This document shows positions 50,637 through 63,821 of a stretch of 64,000 nt of DNA, piece by piece. The notes beneath the pieces are model-generated. The model searched no databases. It was given only the letters and a program-made list of their open reading frames with translations, and was not told where the DNA came from. How positions within the stretch are numbered: the stretch's first letter is position 1; every line of letters starts with the position of its first letter. Source of the DNA: Paramecium tetraurelia (taxonomy: Eukaryota; Ciliophora; Oligohymenophorea; Peniculida; Parameciidae); NCBI RefSeq assembly GCF_000165425.1, contig NW_001798984.1:207969-271968 (forward strand), in the 5' to 3' direction. The translations under genes were made by a program, and so were the position numbers.

Positions 50637-51872
50637 TCATAATTGTTATTCTTCTTCTTTTTCTCTATCCACTGAAGAATTTTACAATTCAACTTCTTAG
50701 TTTTGATTGATAATATTATATGCTTTAGCCTTTTTGCATAACTTAAATAAAATTGCAATTAATGACAGAGCGCCAAATATTATCATTATGTAATATATAG
50801 GGAAGGTACTTTTATTTTGTAATGAATAACTTTAGCAATCAATTTATGAAAATGAAAAACTCTTTTCATTTTGATTAATTGTTAAGTATAAATTATTTAA
50901 AAAAGTAACACCTAATATGAGAGATTTCTTTCTATAAATAGGTTAAAATTTCATACTTGGATTGCTTAAAAGGGAGTTGTATATAATCTCCAGAATAGTA
51001 CAAAAATTGATATGGTTAATACTCTAAATAAAAGGTTTCATTTATATATATTTTAATCGCTGATATATTTTATAGTATAAATTTGTTCTCATGTATACTT
51101 AAATATCCATAATTCATAATGCTGAATCCAAATTACTTGTAAAAATTTGCTACTTCGCTTTTATTAATTATTTTAATACCTGAAGATACCTTAGGGTAAT
51201 TCAGTAAATGGGTTTAGAGAATCTACTTAAATGTTCACGTTTTCAATATTGATACTTGCATTTAACCCTATTTACATTTGCTTAAATTTAAAAGAATAAA
51301 CATTCTCATGTTAGAAATAAGGTATTGTTATTGAGTTTTGTTGATTCTTCTATTTTGATTTATGAATAAAGCCTAGAGATGAGAAGCACAATGAAACTAC
51401 ATTTGATACAAAGGTATTTTATGGAAAAGTAAAATTCTAATGATTTTCTGTCTTATATAATTAAATCGGTACATAGTCTTCTCATTCCAAATCCAATTTA
51501 ATTAGTTTTAATGGAATGTAGAGCTATAAATTCTTCGAATTATTTATCTCCTTTAATATTTTCAATCTCTATCACTGATTCTTATAGAGTTCCATTCTAC
51601 TCCAAGTCCAACTAATCTATAAATGTATATCGACAGAGTTGATCGCAATATTGGCATTTATAATTAATATTGCATTCTTAATTGGTTCCATTAATATCAG
51701 TAACACTAAACTCATTATTTAAATCTATGGTGTATTCTTCCTTGTTAATAACAATGTAATATTTCAAAGTCAATTCATTTTGTCTAAGTGGGTATGTATC
51801 TTTAGGAAGATCAAAGCTTAAGACTAATTAAAATAATATATAAATTAACATTAATAATAAATAATTTATCAT
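50637..51872 (-). CDS. pepsin-fold-like type I membrane protein A
   Basis: The start MINYLLLMLIYILFQLVLSF is a signal peptide. The lumenal part contains Cys-rich ECNINYKCQYCDQLC (resembling the C...C loop after the first aspartate of pepsins), ENVYSFKF and VDSLNPFTELPQG (second active-site region, DTG replaced by DSL). A single C-terminal span (YYIMIIFGALSLIAILFKLC) leads to a short charged tail. At least two introns are needed (one near 51370-51400; another near 50880-50930). The first catalytic DTG is not visible. Its ATG overlaps the TGA of the gene upstream (ATGA). Aspartic-protease relation is inferred and catalysis doubtful. Confidence 0.6.
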
Positions 51873-53017
51873 TTCAGAACTTCTACTTCATTATTAGAAA
51901 TCAATTGCTATTATTCAACATTTTTATTCTTTTTCAATAAGTGTTGAGCTCGTATCTTTCTAAATATTGCATAAATAATTATCAATATAATTATTATGAA
52001 GATAATCTTAAACATTAGATATTCAAAGATTGTTTCTTTCTTGATTTGATTAGGCTTGCATCTCTCTCCCTATAATTATTCTATAAAAATTTCTTTAGTT
52101 TCGGATTAATAATGAATAATCTTATTTTTCAGAAAACTATGACCTAAAACAATTTCAGACAAAAAGTTAGAACCAAAAAGCTTCAAAACATCTAACCCTC
52201 TATTTTCAAAATTATAATAGAGGTAATCCTCAGGCAAAATGACCAAGGGCTGGTGCTTAACATTATAAAATTTGATTAAATTTAAATTTTCAATTCTTTA
52301 TTAATTTGTTTCTCTGATATATACTTCGTACTCAGGGATATAGGAACCTTAAATAAAGTCATGCGATAATGATTTAAATATTTTCATCATAAGTTCTATA
52401 GGAATACTACAATAATCTATTTGATCATTTAAGACGATAGAATAATTTGAGATATTAAAAATTTATTGTTCAACTTCCAAATAATCAATTCTAATTGAAT
52501 AAAAATCGCTTATTTAATCAATTTCCTTTATATTGCTCTTGATTCCATTCATTTTATTTTGATGATTAAAGATTGCTTCATTCTGATTAGTTTTAAGATA
52601 ACCATCATCATGAGAAATGCATAATGTATACCCAAAATATACAAAAGAGTTGTAAATTGGTGAAAAAGGATTTAATGCTATAAAATTTTAGATATCTTCA
52701 TTATCTTAATATTCCATAAAAAAATGGATAAAGGAAAAAATTTCTGTATTATATGAATGCTTTTCTTGATCATAAATATCAAATTCGCTAATTTTTAATT
52801 AGTATTAATTTATTTAATTATTTATACCAATCAGACAACCTTAAGTAGCATATGGGCAATATAAATAATCATTTTCATCTGAAATCTGTGAAAATTTGCC
52901 TTAAAAGGATATATATGCCTTTAGTGACTAGGCTATTTCAATCAATAGACCATCCTCTTTCACCTCTAAATTATATAAGGAATAAGCAATTTAGAGTAAT
53001 GCAAATATAATAATCAT
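51869..53017 (-). CDS. pepsin-fold-like type I membrane protein B
   Basis: One uninterrupted frame of 382 residues. Signal peptide MIIIFALLQIAYSLYNL, lumenal domain, one membrane span (IIFIIIILIIIYAIF) and a 35-residue tail. EIVLGHSFLKNKIIHYQ matches the ILGxxFL...D segment near the end of pepsin-family proteases, and DIQNFIALNPFSP fits the flap-side helix. The two catalytic DTG/DSG motifs are missing: the second region reads QIDYCSIPIELM. It looks like a paralogue of protein A, which follows at once with a 4-base overlap. Probably a non-catalytic receptor or binding protein; inferred. Confidence 0.65.
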
Positions 53018-54782
53018 AATATAATATTTTCAACAAGAATAGTTAATTAATCTCCAAATAAATAGGTTCATATAATAATCTAGTACCTCCTTAATTTTAA
53101 GGAAAAACATAATTTTCATATTGACTTACAAAATTTAAAGCTTAAATTGATAAATTAAAGTGAATATTTGATTCTTTTATGGAGGTCGATTGATGTTTAA
53201 TATTAGTTCTTTATAATAGATAATTTAATTAATAAATCAATGAATTTTAATAATAGGAGATAATAAAATTTTTAATTATGCCTAACATCAATTTGATTAT
53301 AACGAAACTATATATTTAATGTTTCCTGGTTGATGATTTTTTGGCATCACAACATATTGAATTTTTTAAAATCATATATAAACTTTGTTTATGTTTAAAA
53401 TTTTGTTTGGAGTGATATTAAATATGATGTTTTAATTTCAAATAAAATGAGATCAACCAATCGATAATATAAATATAGAAAATAAATTCATCATACCTTA
53501 AACGTAAATATTAATTGAATAATAATAAGAGAATTAGATACGTTTGAATTGATAAACTAATAAATAAAGTGGAGTTAATCTTACTAAAGTTCTGGTTGCA
53601 TATTTTTTAAGAATATTATCGGATAAGAAAAAGATTGGGGTTTCTTCCAATAATATTTAGTAAAATAATTACTTTAACATTAGAAAGCTGCAAGATTTAA
53701 ATAATTAACAAAGAGGATGAAAATAACAAAAGAACAAAGGCTGTAACAGAGAGTCTATTCTAAAAATCATCAATTGAAGCATAAACTAATATAGAAGAAA
53801 ACATCAAGATAAACTAACAAGTAGGGAAAATTATTAGCACTCAAAAATAATTGGTAGCAATACTACCAAGATTAGCAGGACTAGAATTAAATTACTATAA
53901 TTTCTATTAAATATGAGAGTGTTTAATGATAACTTCGATCAGCTTATGTATATTTGCTATGTTATAAGGAATAAATATCAAAATAAAGGAGACATACGAG
54001 ATATATATATATGTGCAAGTCAAGTATTTAAAACTTACATTTTTGAATACGTGGCGATTCTTTTTCAATTGAATTATTGACAAATAAGAATTTTACTTCT
54101 GAGTCGGCTTTTGATATTTATTTGTATTAAACTCGGAGCTTTAGTGGAGATGTTTAGTAAATTTATAATGAAAGTTTTGGAAATCAATATTTAATTCCTA
54201 GCTTCTCTCTAATTGATGTTGATACTGGTTTAAAAATAAATATTTCATATTATCATTGGGGGGTCATTAAGATTCAATTTATTCTCATAGATTTTAAATG
54301 TCATCAAACCTTATACCTCTAGCATTTTAATAGGGAGGACTTAAGATAGTAATTTTCCTTTTCTCTTGTTGACCTGAGATTTATAGTATTTGGCAAATAA
54401 AACAATTAAAACTAATTACTATTTAACTGTATTCTGCCTAATTTATCTGAGTAAATTGCTTTATTAGTATCTATCAACTCATGAAGGAATAGAATACTAA
54501 TCATTTATAATCTTAAATATATTTAATGTACTGGTAATATTAATTAATAGCACTAGAAATTTACCTTTAAATAAAAAATTTTAAATAATAAATATATTTT
54601 CATAACCAAAGTTGAAATTGATTAATATACTTTAAAATTAAATGAGTTCAATTTATCCTCAAAAGTTCCTCTGATTAATCCTGTTTTATTTATACAAAAA
54701 TAATCGAATAGAATTTTTTTTCAAATTTCTGAATTGATGTTTCACTTTGAAATAAATTCAAATTTAATTATTAATATTTTTT
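53018..54782. other. long AT-rich gap with one short open frame
   Basis: Mostly non-coding. At 53548-53916 (+) a TGA-free frame of 122 codons reads KEDENNKRTKAVTESLFQ and QQVGKIISTQKQLVAILPRL but has no ATG. An overlapping frame from ATG 53717 gives 70 Gln/Lys-rich residues. Either could be a small gene or exon; neither is recognised. Confidence 0.3.
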
Positions 54783-57700
54783 ATGGAGGAAGCCTTATTA
54801 GCTTTAAAAGAGAATAGCATTTAATTGGCAATAAACAAATTTCAAAGACAAAAAGTTGAGAATGAAGGAGCTAAAGTTCTTTTAAGTAAAATTAATGAGT
54901 TTTACTAATCATAAAGAGAGATGGCTTGTAATTGGATCATTCGGAATGAACAAATTTCAATAGTTAATAAATTTCGAGCTTATAATATCTTAGGTATCAA
55001 CTTATATATAATTAGGTTGTACCTTAGATGATGAAAATGAGAAATATACAAATTTTGCAATGGCATTAAAAATGGGTATTAATTAGCATTTTGATATCTC
55101 TGACACTCTGATAAATTTTCAAAAGGTGTGCTTACGTTAATAAAAATATGATTATGTCGTTAAATTTGCTAAAGTTTCTAATTCATTTTAAGGAAGACAT
55201 CGAGTAGTAGCATTATACAATTAAGCTAAAGGTCATCTTGGGTTAAATTAAATAAAAGAATGCAAAGAATGTTCGTAATAGGCTTATTAAGAATGTAAAA
55301 GTCTCTACGGACTGAAAGATCCTATGACGATACGATTAGAGGAATACTTAAATTTATTAGAACAGAACTAAGATTTATATATAAGCTATCAAACACCTAA
55401 TAATCTCGATTTATCAAGATTATCATTTTAGAGTAGTTAACCAAGAACCAAATAACGTTTTGATAGAACTTTTACCTAATTTGATAATAAAAATATGTCA
55501 AATGATTTCAAAAGAGAAAACCTAAATACATAAGAATTAAGAGCAGAGTTTTTTTATTAAAATAAAAAAACAAATACATTAGAGAATTAAAGTTTCTGTT
55601 GTGATTTAATCTAAGAGTTTTTCAGTTTTGCAGATATCACAATAATAGTAAAGAATGTATAACCTAATTCTCCTTGCTAAGCATTATTTTAAGATTATTA
55701 AAATTTACTCTAAGAAATTCTAGATGAAGGGGAAGAATAAAATAATTAAATATCTCAATTAAACAACATTTCAGAAGAAACTACTAAGAACAATGTATTA
55801 ATATACTAATTAACACCACAGAATGAGAATAATATATCCTAATTAGATAAAATGATCTACATTTAAAGAGCATAAATTTAGGGCCTTCTTATATAAAGTG
55901 TTTAAAAAGATATTAATTTAAAATTAGATGAAAACTTATTCTAATATCAAGTCATGAAAGGGTCTAAAGCAAAACAAGATGATATAAATGATTTCTTTCT
56001 GAACCTGAAAAATACTTTGGATAGTATTGTAATATTAACATATAAATGTTAATCTGAGATAGAAGCAGATAGAATTCTAAACATTTTAAAATAAAAGATT
56101 ATTTATAAAAATATTAGCAGACAACTGAATGTAGAAGATTTAGATATAATTTTATCATCTGAAATCAATCTAACTGATTTTTCAATTTATCCTACTTTAT
56201 TAAGATAGGCTTAAAACTTAAAATCAAATACAAACTAGATTATAGTTATTTGTAAGCTAAGTAACCCATCTAATCTTTAGTAACTTTAGAATTAGTTCTA
56301 AGGATTGGTATAAAAATCCTAATATTTATAATTAATAAAGGATTAATTTGATATAGAACTTGTATTTAATCCTGATGTAAATGATATAGATCAAAAAGGA
56401 AGGTAACTTTAGTAGAATGAAGAATAGTTTGAAATATCAGTATCATAACCAGAACTTAATGTTGGAAATAAAAAAATGTTTGTTGTTAATTCAGTAATAC
56501 AATTCTGGATGGATAGTAGGACTTAATCGATGAATGAAGAAAAATAAATATTTACAAGAATCACACATTTAATATTGTAAATCTATTTTCCAAGCTTATC
56601 CATTACTGTAAAAGATGAAAAGCAAATGAAATTATGGTAAAATTTCTTGTATCAATTTCATCCTAATAATCCAAAAGAATCTTACATTATTAATACATAG
56701 TTATTAATAGAAATATAAGGAGAATCAACTAAAATAGAAGACAAATATAAATCAATTATAAAAGAGTTAACAGAATTTCAGTTCAAGAGATTTTCCTTTG
56801 ACGTTCAAGAGGAGATTGCAAAAGTTTTAGCAGAAGAACAAAATTTTGAAAACCAATTTAAATCTAGTTTAGAAAGAATTTCTCAAAAATAAGGGCAATG
56901 TCTAATTTAGATTGTTGGGGTTAGTAATAATAAAATATTAGTTGATGTTTATGTAAATGATAAAACAAAATTAAATAATATTTAAAGTGACCTTTAAAAA
57001 GATTTCTTTAATGAGTTATGTATACATGTAGAAAAGAACCTTGACATTGAAGATTTATACGCTTATTTAGGAATGGATAAATAATAGTTCAAAGCTGAAT
57101 ATGAAGTTGAAGTACATAGGTGCAATAAAGAGTATTTTTTCATTTGTTTAAATATACTTTTAGACGAGGTTAAACAATTAATTGAGTACACAAAATAGGA
57201 AAAAAAAGAAAATAGAAAAAATGAATGTATTGAGTGCAAAAATACCCTTGTATTCCTTGAAATAAAAAAATAATTCGTGAATGAATCAACTTATGGAAAT
57301 GAAGAAATTCATATCAATTTTGCCTAAAATAACAAAATTATAATCAAAGCATCGAAATAAGAGTTATTAAAAACAACATCTGAGACAATAATTTAAAAAA
57401 TGAAAAATCTTGAAAATTAATTGATAAGTAAAGTTTGTACATTTTAAGAAAAACAGATGAAATTTTTCAAAAAGAAGTTCGAATCATAATACAAAGATTT
57501 AGAAAATGAGAAATCAGTAGCAATCAAATTTTAGACTAATTAATTTTCAATAATATCTAGAGTCTTATTCGAAGATAAAAAACTTCAGTTGATTTAAGCT
57601 AATATAATTTCATTAGAATGCGATGCTATAGTAAATTTTCATTGTTCACAAAAAAACAATTTTGGAGTTAGCACTTTAACACAAGAAATTTTAGATTTTG

Positions 57701-59537
57701 GAGGATCATTGTATTAGCAAAATTTTCTTGAGCTTTTAACAAACAATACTCCTTCATAAAATGAAATTGATATCACAATTTCTTAATTAAGTTCATTTCG
57801 AAATATCCATTATATTATCAATTTAATTATTCCTACTTCAAGCATCCTGAGTAATAGTAATCCTTAAACAATATAATAAATTATAGATAGTCTTTTCGAT
57901 CACATTCAAAACAAATATGAAATCTCTAGATTAGCTATTCCAATATTTAATATTTGTGGGAATACTCATACCTAAAATATTTAAACATATCTTAATGCTA
58001 TAATTTAGAGATTATTCAATAATGAACATCCAGTCAATTAAATCTATTTAGTTGAAATAGATCAATAAAAAATACAAATTGTAGATTCTGTTCTTTCGGA
58101 TATTTCAAAAGTTTCTCCAAATAGTCACTCACAGAATTAATGGCAATGGAGAGATACAATTAATTTTGTAAATTATAATGAGGATATAAATAAATAAATA
58201 GATGATGCTTATGAAAGATTTGAAAAATCAAAATAAGAAATAATTATTGATTTAAAATTTCAGATTGAAAGCAAACCAAGTACTCATACTGTTGATCTAA
58301 AAAATTTAAAAATAAAGGAATTATCATCTAATTTTGAGTAGAAAATAATTTTTGAAAGAAAAAGGAATAAAATAAGTTATTTCATTAACGATGAAGAATT
58401 AGAATAAGAACTGACTTAATATTTTATCAATATGTATAATAAATAATGCTTTTTATTTGACATTTTTTGGAAAAATTTGTAAGTAGTATTTAATAACTAA
58501 GGTATGTATTAACTGAATACAAATACGAATTATAAAAGAATTATTTAAAAAATTCCTTATTTGCAAGACAAGTTGGGAGCAAAACAACTATATGAATTAA
58601 ATATTAATAAGATTTAAGATTGCTAAAATTAAATTGTGATTTAATCTTTCGATTCTGATTTGAATGATATGATTTTAAGAGAGATTAAAGAAAAATTGTC
58701 TCAATCCTTAATTACTTAAAGAATAGTTTTACCTTAATTGAGTAATAACGAACTAAAAAATTTTACTGGATATATAGAAAGCATAGCTTAAGTTATTCAA
58801 GGTAGAATGATGTCAGGATAAACTATTAATGTTGAAATTTTTAAAAATAAAGAAAAAAAGTTGTTTCAACAATTAGAATTAGTCAAAAGTTATGCAAAAG
58901 AATACCCTAAGAACTGGATAGCCTAAACAGAAAATTACATCAAAGTTCTTCTTGATTAAAATTCCTAGGAATATAAATAAATTAAAAATCTGTTTTAGAA
59001 AACAGAGAAGGGATCTATTAAAGCTATTTTTAGGATATAGAATAAAGTGTTATGGGATAATTATATTGTAGAGAGGAACAAGTTATTTGAAATTCATAAA
59101 AAGTAATCAGGACTATTACTTCCAGAAGAACGGGAGAGATATCTGTGGCATGGAGTATATTCATAACATCCATCCGTAATATACAAGAATTAGACAGAAG
59201 CTTTTGATGTTACATATAGTAGAGTAATAAATTTAATTCAAAATAGGTTGGATTATGGGGATAAGGTATTTATTTTGCCGAAAATGCCTCCTACTCCAGA
59301 ACTTATTCTTATAAAATTTAAATTCAAGATGATCCTAAATATGCGGGCAATTTAGTATTTTTATGTTGCTTAGTTACAACTGGTAAAGCTGAAAATTGTT
59401 AGCAAAATAATAATATTAGAAAACCAAGCGATGGATTTGATTGTGTTACTGGATTTACAAATGGAAGCAACATATTCGTTATATATTAAATGCATGTAAG
59501 AAGAGCATACCCAGCATATGAAGTTATCTATTCATGA
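54783..59537 (+). CDS. macro-WWE-PARP protein (PARP14-like mono-ADP-ribosyltransferase)
   Basis: Introns 54994-55015 and 59224-59246 leave 1,569 residues, otherwise one open frame. Domains: a long helical N-terminal part; a macro-like domain near 925-1095 (LIQANIISLECDAIVNFH, IHYIINLIIPTSS, LAIPIFNICGN); a WWE domain near 1110-1180 (WQWRDTINFVNYNEDI, QIDDAYERF); and a PARP catalytic domain at the C-terminus (FRIQNKVLWDNY, YLWHGVYS, SRVGLWGQGIYFAENASYS, YPAYEV). The catalytic His (LWHG) and Tyr (IYFA) are present; at the third position Ile (NIFVIY) replaces Glu, which predicts mono- rather than poly-ADP-ribosylation. This order matches PARP14-type proteins. Confidence 0.9.
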
Positions 59538-60316
59538 TTAAACTTACATTATTTAATTTTATAATAAGATTACATGACATTGTTGTTTTTAATATATCTG
59601 ATTTGAACTTCAAATAAATTTATAGTTTAATCCAAATTTTTATTTTTTCAATTTTCTTATTCTAATAAACTTCATCTTATGTAGAAACCAATTATTATAA
59701 GAACCCTTTTCTAAATTATGAAGGATTGATAGAAAGAACCTTCAAATATATAAGATTCTAAAATATTGATTGCGTTCGTGTAAATACTATCCAAATAATA
59801 GAATATATTAAATTATGGTCTTTATACAAAGTTAAATTTTATTTTCCTAAAGAAATTGAAAATACTGATCTTTGGCATCTGAATAACAGTAAGAAATTTA
59901 AATTATTACCTGAAGTAGATTAAACTTTAAAAGTAAATTTAACTAACTTTTGTGTAATATCTAATTTAAATATATATTATTTAATTTTATGAGTAGTTTT
60001 AGAAATTAACCATCCTTTCTAATAATTATTCTCTCTCAAAAATTTCGAAAAGACTAATAGAGAATCTGTTATGAAAATAATCGTTAATTGTAGTAAAGAT
60101 AAAAAAAGCTCATCCAGCTCAAAATCATTTAAGCTTGATAATTTTCCCAATAGATTTTAATTGAAAAGTAGAACCTAAAAAATACGTTTTAACTATATTT
60201 TATTTTTAATCACAAATTAGAATTCAAATTATTTTACTCTAAAAGAATAATCTTTATTAATAATTAATATGGTAGAGATTGAAATTGTTTTAATAGGAAC
60301 TAAAAGAAGAATTTGA
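59534..60316 (+). CDS. unrecognised secreted or membrane protein, structure uncertain
   Basis: The ATG at 59534 overlaps the PARP stop (ATGA). The frame reads a hydrophobic stretch (LIQIFIFSIFLFQQTSSYV), then NPFLNYEGLIERTFKYIRF and KLWSLYKVKFYFPKEI. A TGA at 59990 interrupts it, and the same frame continues from 60002 with HPFQQLFSLKNFEKTN and KIIVNCSKDKK to TGA 60314-60316. A single intron removing the first TGA would have to be about 40 nt, longer than the others here. The start could be elsewhere. Confidence 0.35.
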
Positions 60317-62431
60317 GATTAAACTTAAAATTTAACATGTAATAAAATGAGTTAACTCGCCTTCTCCTAAAAATACTAACTGCTTTGAATAGACTCAAAT
60401 TAATGACCCTGATGTGTTACAAATAAAAACCTAAAAAATAAGTTTAAAATCTTAAAGAGAGTAGTAGAACTATATATTTTGATATAGCGATTCCTTCATA
60501 TTAATAAATCACATTCGCACGATATAAAGTTCTTCCCTCAGTGGGATTCAAAATGATATTTAATTTGCCATAACCATTTTCTTAATTTATAAAACTAATA
60601 GAATTAGAATCAGATCTTAAATCAATTTCCTAATAGAAAAGGTCTTTGATACATCTTTTAGTGCTCCTTATCTATTCTTGATCCCTCTTCCTAAATCATA
60701 GACCTAATTACTTTTATGCAGATTGCTCTCTAAATAGGAATGGGTTATATATTTATTATTTCTAAATTTTAATTGGTTAAGGAGAAATTTAATAATCTTC
60801 TCTTCTTCTTATTTTAGAAATATGATAAGTCCTGCAAATAAATACTATTTTTTTTAAGATTCTTATTCAGATAATCCCAGCAAGTAATAATGGACAATTT
60901 GTAATACGAAATGACATCTATCATAAAAGGATAAGCTTTTATAATTTTTTGTTCCTACATTGTTACTTCAACCCTAGGGTTTATTGTTAAAGGAACTTAG
61001 AAATAATATAACAATATTTTTGGTCTAATTGATTTATTCAAGTATTTATATAATTTTATGAGGAATGATACTGATATTATTTATAGTTTAAATGTGATAT
61101 TTCATTTTTCAAAAAGGTTACAACTAATTTAAAGATAAGTGGGTAGTTAAAATATTTATTTAATCCTGATCGATTTGAAAACACAATAACCATTGTATAA
61201 TAATTTTTATTTTTTTTTCATTTTTTTTATGATCCAAGATAGATTAAGTCAATTTAAACGTATCTGTATGATTTTATAATTTAAGTATCAATTTGCTAAA
61301 AAAAATGAATGCATCTCTTTTGAAAATGCCAAACTTTGAAAAAAGAATAAACTACTATCATTTAATATTTTCGATTAATTTATTAATAAAAAAACAAATT
61401 ATATATATAAATATTGAAAATTTAATTATATATATAATATCATTTATCTTCTAATAATCTCACAAGCATATCCAATAATATCTTATAATATTGCCTTTCA
61501 TGATAAAGCACTCAATATTTTATTCAATTTAAAGTACTTTGATTTTTGCGACCTGTGAAATTTTACACACTAATTCAACATTATTGCACATCTTTTTTGA
61601 CTCAGTATAAATATAAAAGTTACAAAAAATCTATGAACCTTACAATCCCTTGATCATTCTTGGCAAAAGCTCCTTATCATGCGCATCCCACTGTAAGATA
61701 ACTACTTCTTTATGCAAAAAAGAATATTCAATAACTATAAATATGATGATAAATATAATATCCAATTTAAATATTATTTATTGAGACATAGAAATCTTTC
61801 AAAATTATATGATGTAGCTAGCAATGAAAGAATTACTATTTTCTGAACCAAATAATTCTTATAATTATAACTATTTAATAAAAACTAGATTTTTCCTCAT
61901 AATTGAAATACCAATAAGATTACTAAAGCTATTAGTATTAAATCTAAAATAAAAGTCAAATCCTATAATTTTGTACAAAGAATTAGAGATTTTAATTACA
62001 TATTCAAGATAATGTTTGTTACTTTAAGAAGGTTTGAATCATAATATTTTCGATTACATAAAATTAGGAAAAAGCGAGAATTTTCTTATTTGTCATTTGA
62101 TTTAATTCCTCTTTTCCATTTAATTGTAGCGAAATTACTTTAGGACATGCCAATAATATTTAAAATTTAAATTGATATTTTGACGACATATACATAGATA
62201 TGAGAGTTCCGAAAGTAAAAAAAATGAAGAAAATTAATATTCTATAACATAGGATTAATCAAAAGTTTATGTAAATAATTTAGGCATCAAAATTATAAAA
62301 GTAACTTATATTATTATTCAACATAATATTTTTCTTAAATAGCAAATTTAAAATGATCCAATCAGATATATCAAGAAGGGAGACTCCACTATAAAGAATT
62401 TAATGTAAAAATCTCTGAAAAGGCTAGATGA
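60317..62431. other. AT-rich stretch with coding-like fragments
   Basis: Between about 60520 and 60925 (+) frames read FKMIFNLPQPFSQFIKLI, then SFSAPYLFLIPLPKSQTQ and DSYSDNPSKQQWTICNTK, perhaps further exons of the gene upstream. From about 60930 to 62430 I see nothing I can support; TATA repeats occur near 61395-61440. Confidence 0.3.
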
Positions 62432-62899
62432 GTGAACAGAATAGTCCCTTTAAAAAATAATTTATCTTTCATTTATTATGATGGAGGATTTTATGAATTA
62501 TTTAACATGAATATAGAAGAACTTATTCTAAAGGGAAAACTTCCTGATAAATTAACGTTTTTTCTTGAACTTTACACAAAGTAATTTTTAACAATATTTA
62601 AAAGATTTTTGGTATTTCATGATACCCACAGATGTTTAAATCAAAATATTAGACTTGAATGTTAATTAAGCCAACCTTAATTTGCTTTTAGATCAAATGA
62701 AAAAATAGTAATAAATAGTGACGAATTGACTAGAGAAATATTTAATGATAGTAATATAATATTAGATATTATGAATTTAGGCTTTACTTTCTCGATTGTA
62801 AGGCGAAAAGGCTAAATATTTGATATCCTAAGAATTAGAAAAGTAAAACTCAAATAAAAGTTTTTCTAATCTCACCCGGTACAATTTAGCATGAAATGA
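62432..62899 (+). CDS. exon-like fragment, possibly kinase-related
   Basis: A TGA-free frame of 155 codons with coding character: YYDGGFYELFNMNIEELIL, LPDKLTFFLELYTKQFLTIF, FHDTHRCLNQNIRLE and GFTFSIVRRKG. The order of a DGG, a helix with LPDKL, and an HxHRxLNxxNI-like segment weakly recalls the hinge-to-catalytic-loop part of a kinase with lost HRD. No start codon or flanking exons were resolved. It may belong to a decayed gene. Confidence 0.35.
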
Positions 62900-63533
62900 A
62901 AATTATAAATTTCTCTAATCTAACTAATCCTTAGTAAAAATTTCAAGCTTCTGAATGAAATAGAATGGTAAAATTGTGATATAGAATTTCTAAATATATT
63001 CAAGCTCAATCAAATGAGAGGGACTTTTCATCATAAGAATTACAGAAATTAATGGTTTATAGTAATATTGATTTGAGAGAGCAAAAAAATTGAATATCAA
63101 ATATGCGTAAATCGTAAGCTAAATTTTTAATTTTAGAGAGTTTTGTATGAATTGATAATCCTATGGAAGTAAATGATGTACTTTGGCGTTTGTTAAACAT
63201 TAAAGAGACCAGCCAATTCTCTTAAAATATAAAACATGTTTGATGTTTCTAGAAATAGTTGCGATTTCATCAAAATATAAGATTCATTGTATTATGTTAA
63301 ACAATTTATAGAGTTAATTCTTATGATTTGTATTTTATATTATACAGATCATTTGCATATGAATTATTAAAAAATATCATTTTTAATACAATTTGTATTA
63401 AAGATTAAATTTTTACTATTATAGTTGAATTTAGAATCATCCTTATTCTTCAAGGATTATTAATTTAACACAGAGATTAATAATTAAGTAATCATCTAGA
63501 TCATATAAAGTATAAATTAAAATAAGATAGTGA
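62900..63533. other. coding-like fragments, not assembled
   Basis: Short frames such as QAQSNERDFSSQELQKLM (about 62995-63090) and DNPMEVNDVLWRLLNIKE (about 63150-63230) look coding but lie in different frames with TGA between them. They may be exons of the same unresolved gene. Confidence 0.3.
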
Positions 63534-63821
63534 ATGTTGAGGAAATAAACAATACACGTAGAAAGGTGTTTAAACTTGTTTTTTTATGAATATAAAGAAA
63601 ACAAGCGAGATACTGTTTTCGCTCTTATGCATTCATCTTTCCATACTTTGGTGAATGAAGATATTTACTATCATATATTCTAACAGGATAGTGTTGATGG
63701 AATCCATCATGAAATATAGTAAATTATACTTAGCATGCTTTAATCAAATTCACCCAATCCAAAAAGTTAATCTATGAGTGATGTTCCAATAATATTTACA
63801 ATTAATTAGAATTATTCATGA
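63534..63821 (+). CDS. unrecognised small protein or exon
   Basis: ATG 63534 to TGA 63819-63821, 95 residues: MLRKQTIHVERCLNLFFY, DTVFALMHSSFHTLVNED, and a Ser/Asn-rich end (SNSPNPKSQSMSD). Past the stop the same frame reopens (LENVVEIMKEEKNQLQEE) and runs towards the window end, so the gene may be longer and cut by the edge. No family recognised. Confidence 0.4.

Noticed and set aside
56041-56330. Possible intron boundaries inside the PARP gene
   Set aside because: GT...AG pairs exist, but the frame is open and coding-like throughout, so extra introns are not needed.
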